A stretch of 64,000 bases of DNA, taken from Haloarcula vallismortis ATCC 29715 (GTDB lineage: Archaea; Halobacteriota; Halobacteria; Halobacteriales; Haloarculaceae). This document shows positions 16,253 through 24,664 of the stretch, one piece after another (positions within the stretch are counted from its first letter, which is position 1; every line of letters begins with the position of its first letter). Both the position numbers and the translations under genes were made by a program. A model generated the notes under the pieces. The model did no database searches. It worked only from the letters and a program-made list of their open reading frames with translations, and was not told the origin of the DNA. The stretch spans positions 62,001 to 126,000 of the forward strand of contig NZ_AOLQ01000025.1 of the NCBI RefSeq assembly GCF_000337775.1. Reading direction: 5' to 3'.

Positions 16253-17968
16253 CTACGATGGCCCGCTGTCGGCGTCCCACTCCTGCAGTTCCTTCCGCCG
16301 GATTTTCCCACTCGTCGTTTGTGGCAACGTATCGGCAAATTCGATCTCGCGGGGGTACTCGTACTCGGCGAGGTGTTCTCTGACGACGGACTTGATTTCC
16401 GACCGGAGCGTCCCGTGAGCCGGTGCGTCCTCAGCTGGCTCGACGTAGGCTTTGATGATTTCGCCGCGTGTGTCGTCCGGCACGCCGATGACGCCGGCCT
16501 GAATCACGGCAGGGTGTTCGAGAATCGCGCTCTCGACCTCCATCGGGCCGACGCGGTAGCCGCTCGTGATGATAACGTCGTCCTTGCGCGATTTGAACCA
16601 GACGTAGCCGTCGTCGTCCTGCCGGGCCAGGTCGCCGGTCACGAACCAGCCCTCGACCTCCTTGGCTGCCGTCTTCTCGGGCATGTGCCAGTACTCGTCG
16701 AAGAACACCGAGCGGTCGTGCGGTCGCAGTGCTATCTCGCCGAGTTCGCCGGTCGAGAGGGGCTCAGCGACGCCGCGGTCGGCGGCGTCGGGGTCCAGAA
16801 TCGTCAGGTCGTACCCCGGCAGCGGTTTGCCCATGCTGCCGGGCTGGGTATCGAACCAGTTGGAGTTGGTAGCGACGACGAGGTTCAGTTCAGTCTGGCC
16901 GTAGAACTCGTTGATCGTGACCGAATCAAGGGTGTCCACGACCCAATCTACGATTTCGGGCGTCAGCGACTCGCCGCCGACAGCAAGCGTCTCGATGTCG
17001 AGGTCGTATGTCGCCGTCGGGACCTCGATATCCATCAGCATTCGGAGGGCGGTGGCCGGCATGAACGACCGGGTGACGCCGAACTCCGAGAGCAGGTCAA
17101 ACGCCTCGTCGGCGTCAAAGCCCGAGGCGGGGTAGCCGACGACAGTCCCGCCGTGGTGCCACGTCGCAAAGAGCGTCCCCCCGAGTGCCGCACCCCAAGC
17201 CCAGTCCGCGGGCGTCCAGACCGTCGCGTCCGGCCCGAGACCGTGGTCAAAGAAATTGTACGCCGCCGCTGCGCGCCCGAGCCAGAGCGCGTGCGAGTGA
17301 CGGACGCCCTTTGGTGGCCCCGTCGAGCCACTCGTGTACAGTATCGCCGTGTCGGTGGCCGGCGTCGAGTCGTATGTATCGATAGCCGCGTCCTCCGGCA
17401 CGGCGAGTACGTCCTCGAAGGCGTGGACATCGTCCGTCGGGGCGTCGGTTTCGATTTCGACGATGTGTTCCAGCGCCGAGCAGTCGTCCCGGACTGCGTC
17501 GATATCGTCACGCACGGCTGGATCAATAACGGCGACGGTCACGCCAGCGTCGTCCAGCCGATACCGGAGTGCGTCCGTGCCGAACAGGACCGTCAGCGGA
17601 ACCGACACGGCCCCGAGCTTCCAGTTCGCCAGGTGTGTGACTGGATTCTGTGGCTTCTGTGGGACGACGACGCCGACCCGGTCGCCGGCCTCGACGCCGA
17701 GTCCGGCCAGCCCTGCCGCGAGCCTATCTGATAGCTGATCCAGTTCGCGGAACGTGTACTGGTCGCGCCGGCCATCTGGATATGCCTGTTCGAGTGCCAC
17801 CCTGTCGGGGTCGTCGTGTTTTCGCAGAAAGTCGACCGCCGGATTGTACGACGTTGGCAGGTCCCAGGTGAACTCATCGCGGGCCTCGTCGTACTCCTCG
17901 AAGTCCGGCATTACTGTCCAGACCATGGCATGCTGGTCGTCTGGGTGGCTGTTGCGTCTTTCGGTCAT
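16253..17968 (-). CDS. Acyl-CoA synthetase, AMP-binding family
   Basis: About 571 residues. The adenylate-forming signature Y-T-S-G-S-T-G-P-P-K-G-V is near residue 205. Later motifs Y-G-Q-T-E, T-G-D-L-A-R and the C-terminal K-S-R-K-D-D-V-I-I-T-S-G-Y-R and T-T-S-G-K-I-R-R-K-E are complete, including the catalytic Lys. It activates an acid with ATP and joins it to CoA; the sequence is closer to medium-chain/acetyl-type synthetases than to long-chain ones. The ATG at 17968 leaves 53 bases to the divergent methyltransferase gene. Exact acid unknown. Confidence 0.92.
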   Translation of the reverse strand: MTERRNSHPDDQHAMVWTVMPDFEEYDEARDEFTWDLPTSYNPAVDFLRKHDDPDRVALEQAYPDGRRDQYTFRELDQLSDRLAAGLAGLGVEAGDRVGVVVPQKPQNPVTHLANWKLGAVSVPLTVLFGTDALRYRLDDAGVTVAVIDPAVRDDIDAVRDDCSALEHIVEIETDAPTDDVHAFEDVLAVPEDAAIDTYDSTPATDTAILYTSGSTGPPKGVRHSHALWLGRAAAAYNFFDHGLGPDATVWTPADWAWGAALGGTLFATWHHGGTVVGYPASGFDADEAFDLLSEFGVTRSFMPATALRMLMDIEVPTATYDLDIETLAVGGESLTPEIVDWVVDTLDSVTINEFYGQTELNLVVATNSNWFDTQPGSMGKPLPGYDLTILDPDAADRGVAEPLSTGELGEIALRPHDRSVFFDEYWHMPEKTAAKEVEGWFVTGDLARQDDDGYVWFKSRKDDVIITSGYRVGPMEVESAILEHPAVIQAGVIGVPDDTRGEIIKAYVEPAEDAPAHGTLRSEIKSVVREHLAEYEYPREIEFADTLPQTTSGKIRRKELQEWDADSGPS

Positions 17969-18021
17969 CGTCGTCACAACCGATCCAGCAGAACTTTCCG
18001 TCTTCCCCACTCGGCTCTACC

Positions 18022-18624
18022 GTGGACTCTACCGACATTCGCGAGGAGTGGGCCGACCGGTCCGGCGAGTACTCTCCCGCGTATTATGCCTACTATGGAG
18101 CGGACGAGACGAGTGAGCTGGTGCAGTCGATTCTTGCAGAGCACGTCGAGCAAGACGCGGCTATTCTGGAGGTTGGCTGCAGTTCCGGGCGGCACCTCGC
18201 CGCATTGTCTGAAGCTGGCTACTCGGATCTGACCGGGGTCGACATCAACGCCGATGCGTTAGATGTCCTCTCCGAGACGTACCCCGACCTCGCGGCCACG
18301 GGTTCGTTTCACGCGATGGCTATCGAAGAATTCGTCACGGATATCCCGGATGGCACGTACGACGTCGTTTTTTCGGTCGAAACACTGCAGCATCTCCACC
18401 CGGATGTCGACTGGGCGTTTGAGGAGTTAGCCCGGATTGTGGATGAGTTGTTGATCACTGTCGAGAACGAAGGCGGTGACGCAGGTGACGTAAATTTCGT
18501 CGATGACAACGTCCCGCTGTACTATCGAGACTGGAACGCGGTGTTCACAGGCTGTGGGCTTACCGAAGTAGATTCTATGGCTGGAAAGCGAGACACTGTT
18601 CGTATATTTCGGACGACCAAGTAG
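18022..18624 (+). CDS. Class I SAM-dependent methyltransferase
   Basis: A 200-residue protein from GTG 18022. The SAM-binding motif I is I-L-E-V-G-C-S-S-G-R-H; the acidic end of strand 2 is L-T-G-V-D-I-N-A-D; motif IV is Y-D-V-V-F-S-V-E-T-L-Q-H. This is a small-molecule-type Rossmann methyltransferase. It is divergent from the acyl-CoA synthetase gene. Substrate unknown. Confidence 0.87.
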   Translation: MDSTDIREEWADRSGEYSPAYYAYYGADETSELVQSILAEHVEQDAAILEVGCSSGRHLAALSEAGYSDLTGVDINADALDVLSETYPDLAATGSFHAMAIEEFVTDIPDGTYDVVFSVETLQHLHPDVDWAFEELARIVDELLITVENEGGDAGDVNFVDDNVPLYYRDWNAVFTGCGLTEVDSMAGKRDTVRIFRTTK

Positions 18625-18839
18625 ATAATAGCGTAAGGAGGTTTTATTCGGAGCAGTAAGATCATCTATCGATAATATATGGCTAAATTCCCAAAATTTG
18701 GCAAGATAACCATGATTATGATTGTAAAGCGCGGGTAGCGTCTGTAGAATTCGCTCGCGAACTCATCTAAGATTTTCGGCTCGTTACAAATCACATCAAG
18801 TGGATGGTGACAGGCTGGGAGTCGCATTGCTATTAGCCC

Positions 18840-18848
18840 AACAACTGT
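18840..18848 (+). promoter_or_regulatory. AACAACTGT copy 1
   Basis: One of three same-strand copies of this 9-mer in 1.6 kb around the FAH and IclR genes. Candidate operator half-site; this copy is about 390 bases upstream of the FAH gene. Confidence 0.35.
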
Positions 18849-19145
18849 GTTTCGAATAGAAACTGAGTTGCTGAATGTCGGCTTTATAGAGAGCCATACT
18901 GCGACATCACTCGCTGTTGCAGAACTGGAGTTGGGGCGGTGATTACGTGTCTCACGAGACGTACACCGAGATAACAGAATAACGTATGTACGTCTGTCAT
19001 TCGTAATGTTCTATATTGCTGAACAACAGTTCACCTGACGGGACATGGATTATTGGTCGACGGCAGGGCGTTCCCCGTGTGTGGCTCTATGGAACTGGTG
19101 GCTGTGCCCAGTCATGTGCATCGCTGAATAACTGATTCCAGCCAC

Positions 19146-19154
19146 AACAACTGT
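19146..19154 (+). promoter_or_regulatory. AACAACTGT copy 2
   Basis: Second copy of the shared 9-mer, about 80 bases upstream of the FAH-family start codon, where an activator or repressor site would be expected. Confidence 0.4.
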
Positions 19155-19233
19155 CAGTGTGTCTTCTACGAAAGGCAAGAAGCATGTCGTTGGCAGCACA
19201 AGATTCATGTATTGTTGCAGTTTCCAACTCTGT

Positions 19234-20097
19234 ATGAGGTACTACCAGCTGCGTGACGGGAACTCACAGCGGTTAGCGGTCGAAACTGGGGATGGTGTGT
19301 ACGATCTGACCAGCGTCAAGCCCCAGCTCCGAACGTTCCGTGACCTCCTCAAATCATCCTCGATTGCGGAGACCGCGCCGGACGAACTCAGCGCCCGCCA
19401 CCTCGATGCCGCTGAGACGGTGCCCGAACAGCGACTCGAAGGCAATGCTACCGATCCCGTCACTGCCGACGAAGTCTGGGCCGCTGGCGTGACGTACCAG
19501 ATCAGCGAAGAAGCACGAACAGAGGAAAGCGACACGCCGGAGATGTACCTTGACGTGTACGACGCTGAACGGCCGGAGATATTCTTCAAGTCGACGCCGA
19601 ACCGGACTGTCGGTCCCGACGAAGCGGTCGGTATCCGAGCCGACTCAGACTGGGACGTGCCCGAGCCCGAGCTTGCGGTTGTTCTCTACGAGGGAGAAAT
19701 CGTCGGCTACACTGCCGGCAACGACATGAGTAGTCGGTCTATCGAAGGGGCGAACCCGCTGTACCTGCCCCAGGCGAAGGTGTACGACCGCTGTTGTTCG
19801 ATCGGCCCAGCGGTCGTCACGGACATCGAAGACCCGCACTCGCTGGCGCTCTCAATGTCGATTCACCGTGGCGGCGACCGAGTCTACCACGGGGAGACCA
19901 CCACCAGCGAGATGAAACGTACCTGCGAGGAACTCGTTTCGTACTACACCGCGCACAACGCAGTCCCCGAGCTGTCGGTGCTACTTACTGGTACATCGCT
20001 TGTTCCCGACGACAATTTCACGCTGCGGGAGGGAGATGAAGTCACCATCGACATCGAGTCCATCGGAACACTGAAAAATCCTGTCACGGTCGTCTGA
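19234..20097 (+). CDS. FAH-family protein, probable 2-keto-3-deoxy-sugar-acid dehydratase
   Basis: A 287-residue protein. The C-terminal two thirds are the fumarylacetoacetate hydrolase fold: P-E-I-F-F-K-S-T-P-N-R, then the metal-binding segment P-E-P-E-L-A-V-V-L, G-Y-T-A-G-N-D-M-S-S-R-S, Q-A-K-V-Y-D and the late L-R-E-G-D-E-V-T-I-D-I. Haloarchaeal members such as XacE dehydrate 2-keto-3-deoxy-pentonates to alpha-ketoglutarate semialdehyde and sit near IclR regulators, as here. ATG 19234 is preferred, since M-R-Y-Y-Q-L is a typical family N-terminus. The exact keto-acid is inference. Confidence 0.75.
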   Translation: MRYYQLRDGNSQRLAVETGDGVYDLTSVKPQLRTFRDLLKSSSIAETAPDELSARHLDAAETVPEQRLEGNATDPVTADEVWAAGVTYQISEEARTEESDTPEMYLDVYDAERPEIFFKSTPNRTVGPDEAVGIRADSDWDVPEPELAVVLYEGEIVGYTAGNDMSSRSIEGANPLYLPQAKVYDRCCSIGPAVVTDIEDPHSLALSMSIHRGGDRVYHGETTTSEMKRTCEELVSYYTAHNAVPELSVLLTGTSLVPDDNFTLREGDEVTIDIESIGTLKNPVTVV

Positions 20098-20425
20098 GCG
20101 GCTATCGGACCGGGAACGCAGTCTCTCTCGTACCTGCCTTGGAGAGGGGCCCACAGCGCGGTACCCTGTTCGACGACTGGTTTCAGTTGTGCACCTGTGT
20201 GTCGGTCTGCGTGGGAGTTTGGGCCGACGGAGTTATGACTCCCCTCCATTCGACTACACGCACCGTCGGTATCTCTGTCTGTGACAATCGACCAGAAGGT
20301 GTGTGCCTCAGTCTGCAGTGATGTGCTCTCGATATGCCGTGACAGAGAACGGTGTGCCGTCGAGACCACCGCCTGTCCCAGATGTTTGAACAACTGTTTA
20401 ATACGAGGGCGCACCATGAGCGGAT
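20098..20425. other. Intergenic stretch between FAH and IclR genes
   Basis: No gene is supported. Its last 40 bases hold the IclR promoter: an imperfect 16-base palindrome (20386-20401) and a TATA element. Confidence 0.65.
20386..20404 (+). promoter_or_regulatory. IclR gene promoter with overlapping palindrome
   Basis: TTTAATAC at 20397-20404 lies 22-29 bases before the ATG. It overlaps a 16-base imperfect palindrome (TTGAACAACTGTTTAA, 12 of 16 positions symmetric) at 20386-20401, which contains the third AACAACTGT copy (20389-20397). This geometry suggests autoregulation by repression. Confidence 0.5.
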
Positions 20426-21190
20426 ATGGCAAAGACCGCTCAAAACCCAGTCAAATCCGCTGAGACGACGTTCGAGGTGCTTGACGCACTGAAAGACCTC
20501 GACGGGGCCGGTGTCACCGAGCTGGCCCAGCATCTTGGCATCCCGAAGAGTACGGTTCACAACTACCTGAGCACGCTGGAACAGGAAGAGTACGTCGTCA
20601 ACAGAGACGGTGTGTACGAGGTAGGGCTTCGGTTTCTGGAGCTGGGCGCATACGCCCGCCACCGGGAGAAACTGTTCGAGATTGCGAAGCCAGAAGTTGA
20701 TCGGCTGGCCGCAGAAACCGGCGAACTCGGAAATATTCTCGTCGAGGAACACGGCCGCGGGTCGTACCTGTATCGCGCTCGGGGAGACAAAGCTGTACAG
20801 GTCAAGGCCCACGTCGGAACACGCGTTCCGCTTCATACGACAGCGCTCGGAAAGGCGATTCTTGCTCATATGCCGGCAGAACGGGTCGATGCGATCGTCG
20901 ACCGCCACGGACTCGGCGGGGAGGCCAGCAAGTCGATAAGTACCAGAGCGGAACTGGAGCAAGAGCTGGCGGATATCCGGGAACGTGGTGTCGCCTTCGA
21001 CGACGAAGAGCGTCTCGAAGGGCTCCGCTGTGTCGCTGCTCCAGTGCTCAATCACGATGACGAAATTATCGGTGCGATCAGTGTTTCCGGACCGACCAAT
21101 CGGTTCCGTAGCGACCGGTTCCGCGAGGAACTCCCGCAGAAAGTACTCGAAGTCGCCAACGTGATAGAGCTGAACGTTACCTACTCGTGA
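20426..21190 (+). CDS. IclR-family transcriptional regulator
   Basis: A 254-residue protein. The winged helix-turn-helix is at about residues 10-70 (V-T-E-L-A-Q-H-L-G-I-P-K-S-T-V-H-N-Y-L). The IclR effector-binding GAF-like domain follows, with V-P-L-H-T-T-A-L-G-K-A-I-L and the late A-I-S-V-S-G-P-T motif. Haloarchaeal IclR proteins such as XacR control sugar-acid catabolism. The adjacent FAH-family gene and shared upstream 9-mer support a local target. The inducer is unknown. Confidence 0.9.
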   Translation: MAKTAQNPVKSAETTFEVLDALKDLDGAGVTELAQHLGIPKSTVHNYLSTLEQEEYVVNRDGVYEVGLRFLELGAYARHREKLFEIAKPEVDRLAAETGELGNILVEEHGRGSYLYRARGDKAVQVKAHVGTRVPLHTTALGKAILAHMPAERVDAIVDRHGLGGEASKSISTRAELEQELADIRERGVAFDDEERLEGLRCVAAPVLNHDDEIIGAISVSGPTNRFRSDRFREELPQKVLEVANVIELNVTYS

Positions 21191-21842
21191 CAGCAGTGTT
21201 CGAAAAAGGGGAACGCAAGCCCGTTTTGTGGAAGCCAGACTTACGTGGCTTATTTTCAACAACAGGGCCAGCGATTGCAGAACAGCACAGACCAGTCAAG
21301 AGGTTACTCAAAGTACATACCGTACGCGTCTTTTGTCCGTATTATACCATCCCAGGGCGCGCGCCCGGCTTTCGTCTGATAACTGTTAGCGCCTAGCTGT
21401 GGCGGATAGATAATGTTTATACGTAATATTCAGTATGAGTGAACGGGTCCTAACGCCAACGAACACTGTCCGAGACTAGATGTGACCACGACTCCGACGC
21501 AGTCTGTACCCCAATAATGGATGTACTACTGTTACTCCAAACGAAACACATCGATTGTGCGTTTCGTATCACTGGATATGTTCCAAGTAGTAGCCGAACA
21601 TGCTGTCCTTCGACGTAGTATCGCCAAATATCTGCTTTGCAACCAATATATCGTAATATAGCACTATTTTGGTGCCTTAGAGACTGATATTGCGGAGTAT
21701 ATCCACATTTGAGGATGAAAGCAGCCGCATTTGGTTGACGTAGGGATAGAGAGGCAACTACCTGTCAATAGATTTCGCGCAGGTAGGCACACAACATAGC
21801 TATCGCTCCGGCCATAGCGCGCGCCAGATCGAGGGTATGTGG
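21191..21842. other. Long AT-rich intergenic stretch
   Basis: About 650 bases with no gene I can support. It contains a perfect 12-base palindrome GGGCGCGCGCCC (21355-21366) and an imperfect inverted repeat ACGAAAC...GTTTCGT (21541-21567). The composition resembles the other AT-rich gaps at 16 and 19 kb. No transposase remnants could be read in any frame. Confidence 0.6.
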
Positions 21843-22019
21843 TTATGCGAGGAACTGAATGCCCAGAGCCAGCAGGAACAGTACCACGACCCCGATCGAT
21901 GATAGTTCGAGCCACCGGGACCGAACGCCGGCGGGCCTGATACTTGCGACGAACAGCGTTCCGACGACACCGACGACGACGACCAGTGCCAGATACACCG
22001 CGTTGAGCGCTGATGCCAT
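21843..22019 (-). CDS. Small two-helix membrane protein
   Basis: A 58-residue ORF starting M-A-S-A-L-N-A-V-Y-L. It has two hydrophobic segments (about 5-25 and 41-58) separated by a basic loop (R-P-A-G-V-R-S-R). A TTTACT TATA-like element lies 24-29 bases upstream on the minus strand, fitting a leaderless mRNA. It is divergent from the gene at 22109. No family recognised; the coding call rests on promoter position, membrane pattern and third-position GC. Confidence 0.55.
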   Translation of the reverse strand: MASALNAVYLALVVVVGVVGTLFVASIRPAGVRSRWLELSSIGVVVLFLLALGIQFLA

Positions 22020-22108
22020 ATGGTATCATTTCACATCAGAACAGTAAACACTGGTGGTTGCACGGCCCCGCCACAACCGTAATGAGAGACAGTCACATAG
22101 TCAGGCGC

Positions 22109-22507
22109 ATGCGTCTCGAACTGCGAATCTGTAAACACTGCTACGAGGGCGATCATGGTAACGATCAAAAGACGGCTGTGACACAGGATATGGTCGCCTG
22201 CGCCGAGCAGGTCCGCGAGTACAAGGACCTCATTGGACTAGACGCGCTCTACATAACGAGGGTCACGGAAGGCGACCCCGGTGGCGCGGAGGCGCTCGAC
22301 GTCATCGTTGCCAGCATCGAGGGCGACCAAGTCGCGCTCTCGGACACGCAACTGGTCATGGAAGATGGGGACGGCAACATGCTCGTCTACCCGGAACCCA
22401 AGGATATCCTCCAGGTCCTGACCCGAAACCTGAACCAAATTCAGGAACAGACCCGGCAGGATGTCGATGTCAAGCTGTCGCCGGAAGGACAGGCACTCAT
22501 CGCGTAG
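22109..22507 (+). CDS. Conserved haloarchaeal protein of unknown function
   Basis: A 132-residue protein from ATG 22109 (an upstream ATG at 22082 is possible). The start M-R-L-E-L-R-I-C-K-H-C has one C-x2-C pair. No partner pair is visible, so a zinc site would need a dimer or another ligand. The remainder is an acidic alpha/beta sequence with no catalytic motif known to me. It is convergent with the formate-dehydrogenase-like operon, 30 bases away. Confidence 0.65.
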   Translation: MRLELRICKHCYEGDHGNDQKTAVTQDMVACAEQVREYKDLIGLDALYITRVTEGDPGGAEALDVIVASIEGDQVALSDTQLVMEDGDGNMLVYPEPKDILQVLTRNLNQIQEQTRQDVDVKLSPEGQALIA

Positions 22508-22537
22508 GTGCGAAATAAATGACGGCGCGCGGGCGAT

Positions 22538-23587
22538 TCAGTTCTCGGACTCAGCGTCGTCAGCGTTCGGCTGGCCGCCGTCGGTCTGGGGTTCGCCCCC
22601 GTCGGCCGCAGTCGGCTGTTCCCGCTCTTCCTCTAGCTGCTGCTCCCAGCGGATGCGCAGGACGTTCCCGTACATCGACAGCACGAGCCCGACCCCGAGG
22701 ACGACCATCCCGAGGTTGATGCCAACCGTCAGCAGGATGCTCGACGGGCCGCCGCCAATCGCAAGCTCGCGCGGCACCGGATACCCCTCGTCGAAGATGC
22801 TCCCGATGAGCACCGAGACGATGCCGATGACGGTCATCGCACCGAAGATGGTCGAAACGGTGCGCCACGAGGGCGACAGCGAGAGCCGCTCGATCCCCGT
22901 AGTATCCGGCTCTTCGTCCTCGTCGCCGTGGTGTTCGGGCACCATGCTGCGGGGAATAAACGCCTTCGTCTCGACGGGGTAGAAGGCGGGGTGCATCCCG
23001 TGCTCGAAGATGTGGAACATGACTCCCATCAGCATGATGACACCCAGCAGGCCGTGGAACGTGACGAAGGCCATCGCGGCCGCCTTGGTCTGGAACATCG
23101 CAGCGAGTCCGGTCTTGCTCCAGATGAGCAGCCCCGAAATCGCGAGCAGCGTCAGCTCGATAGAGAAGATGAACACGACGCCTTTACCGATGTAGGACAG
23201 CAGCGGGACCTCGTCGGCTTTGTAGCCGCCGAACTGCCGCGCGCTCGGGTGTCGCTCGTCGGCCCGGCCCAGCACGAACTGGATATCCTGGATGAACGCG
23301 TCGATGTCGTCCTTTCCGGGGAGAATCTTCGAGAAGTTGCTCCGGCCGGTCGAGGAGATAATCTGGAGCGTGATCCAGAAGATGACGAGCGCGACCAGCC
23401 CGATGCCGGTGATGCGGTGAATCGCTGTCACACCGGAGGCCCCGCCCATGAGCGTGAGCATCCACCACAGTTCGTCGTTGAACATGATGGCGTAGCCGGT
23501 GAAAAACAGCAGGAACACGTCGAGACCCAGAAGCGAGTGGAACAGGGTCGTCACGCGCGTGAACTTCCCGTGGTCGAGGTTACTCAC
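22538..23587 (-). CDS. Formate dehydrogenase-like cytochrome b (gamma) subunit
   Basis: A 349-residue membrane protein of the di-haem cytochrome b561-like FdhI/PsrC-neighbour type. Candidate haem-ligand His residues lie in T-T-L-F-H-S-L, I-H-R-I-T-G, V-T-F-H-G-L-L-G and F-H-I-F-E-H-G. There are about five membrane helices, then a polar acidic tail of about 45 residues. It would anchor the complex and pass electrons to the quinone pool. It is the last gene of a four-gene operon; its start overlaps the preceding stop by four bases. Confidence 0.85.
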   Translation of the reverse strand: MSNLDHGKFTRVTTLFHSLLGLDVFLLFFTGYAIMFNDELWWMLTLMGGASGVTAIHRITGIGLVALVIFWITLQIISSTGRSNFSKILPGKDDIDAFIQDIQFVLGRADERHPSARQFGGYKADEVPLLSYIGKGVVFIFSIELTLLAISGLLIWSKTGLAAMFQTKAAAMAFVTFHGLLGVIMLMGVMFHIFEHGMHPAFYPVETKAFIPRSMVPEHHGDEDEEPDTTGIERLSLSPSWRTVSTIFGAMTVIGIVSVLIGSIFDEGYPVPRELAIGGGPSSILLTVGINLGMVVLGVGLVLSMYGNVLRIRWEQQLEEEREQPTAADGGEPQTDGGQPNADDAESEN

Positions 23588-23994
23588 GCGCCGTCACCTC
23601 CCTGTCCGTCGCCGCCGGCCGGCGAGCCACCGTCGGCCGCGACGGCCTCGCTGACGTCCTCGCCGGGTTCACGCATCTGGCCGGCCAGTCGCTGGAACGC
23701 CGCCCAGTGGATGAACACCATCACGAGGATGAACGCGCCCATGATGACGTCGGCCGCGTGGATGAGCGCGATGAGGAAATCGAGCGCTGGGATGGTGTTA
23801 CCGAACACCCAGTCCGAACCGATGCCACCGCCCTCGACACTTGGGTTGACCCGGTACAGCGATTCGTAACCGATTCTGAGCCCCTGTGCCCAGAACAACG
23901 ACAGCGCCGCCACAGCGAGTCCGACGACCGCGCTGATGAGCACCGAGACGCGGCTGTAGCCGCTCACCTCCGGAAGGTCCTCTTCTGCCGTCAT
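23584..23994 (-). CDS. Small membrane subunit in the formate dehydrogenase operon
   Basis: A 136-residue protein with two long membrane helices (about residues 15-38 and 70-97) around an extracytoplasmic loop of about 30 residues. A Gly/Ala/Asp-rich tail follows. Both its start and stop overlap neighbouring genes by four bases, so it is translated with the complex. I know no named family; an accessory anchor or assembly role is inferred from position only. Confidence 0.7.
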   Translation of the reverse strand: MTAEEDLPEVSGYSRVSVLISAVVGLAVAALSLFWAQGLRIGYESLYRVNPSVEGGGIGSDWVFGNTIPALDFLIALIHAADVIMGAFILVMVFIHWAAFQRLAGQMREPGEDVSEAVAADGGSPAGGDGQGGDGA

Positions 23995-24653
23995 TGGAAC
24001 TCACTGGCGTCCTCGCCAAAGATGATGTCCATGGCCACGTCGTTGAAGAACGTGCCGCTGTCCCTGTTGTCCAGTTCGTCCGAAATCTGTTCCGGGGTCC
24101 CGACCAAGATGGCGTCGGTTGCACACTCCTCGGCGCAGGCCGGCCCCTTGCCAACGTCTTGGCGCTCTTCGCACATGGTACACTTGTCCATGTTGCCGCC
24201 GCTGCCGACGAGGTTGGCGACCCCCGAATCCTCGTCGGGGAACTGGGGCGCGCCGAAGGGACACGCCGAGAGGCAGTACTGACAGCCGATACAGAGGTCG
24301 TCACGGACCCGGACGAAGCCGTTCTCCTTCGAGATGAGCGAGTCGGTCGGGCACACCGAGACACACGGCGCGTTCTCACAGTGGTAACACTGCATCGGCA
24401 CCGCGGTCTCGCCGGGTGACTCGCCCTGGCCTATCGCCTGCCCGCTGCTGGCGTTGAGCCCCGACGCGGCCTCCTGGCCTTCGAGCATCGTTGCGATACT
24501 GATTCGCTGTTCGTCCCGTGGGACGTCCCACGTTCGTTTACAGGAGACGACACAGCCGCCACAGTCGATGCACGCTTCGACGTCCGGGAAGATACGCGCG
24601 TCCTCGCCGGTACTCATCACGCCGTCGTGCATCACTTCGTTGCCTGTTGACAT
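23991..24653 (-). CDS. Four-cluster ferredoxin-type beta subunit of formate dehydrogenase-like complex
   Basis: A 220-residue electron-transfer subunit. Sixteen Cys fall in four groups: C-I-D-C-G-G-C-V-V-S-C, C-Y-H-C-E-N-A-P-C-V-S-V-C-P, C-I-G-C-Q-Y-C-L-S-A-C-P-F-G and C-T-M-C-E-E-R followed by C-A-E-E-C. This is the FdhB/DmsB/PsrB pattern of four [4Fe-4S] clusters linking the catalytic subunit to the membrane. There is no signal peptide, as expected for co-export with the Tat-signal alpha subunit. It lies 11 bases after the alpha-subunit gene. Confidence 0.92.
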   Translation of the reverse strand: MSTGNEVMHDGVMSTGEDARIFPDVEACIDCGGCVVSCKRTWDVPRDEQRISIATMLEGQEAASGLNASSGQAIGQGESPGETAVPMQCYHCENAPCVSVCPTDSLISKENGFVRVRDDLCIGCQYCLSACPFGAPQFPDEDSGVANLVGSGGNMDKCTMCEERQDVGKGPACAEECATDAILVGTPEQISDELDNRDSGTFFNDVAMDIIFGEDASEFQ

Positions 24654-24664
24654 ACTAGCTCACC

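Larger units (their letters stand above)
18625..19233. other. AT-rich intergenic stretch upstream of the FAH gene
   Basis: About 600 bases without a supported gene. The composition is clearly less GC-rich than the surroundings. It holds two copies of AACAACTGT (18840-18848, 19146-19154), a word that occurs again before the IclR gene. Confidence 0.65.
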
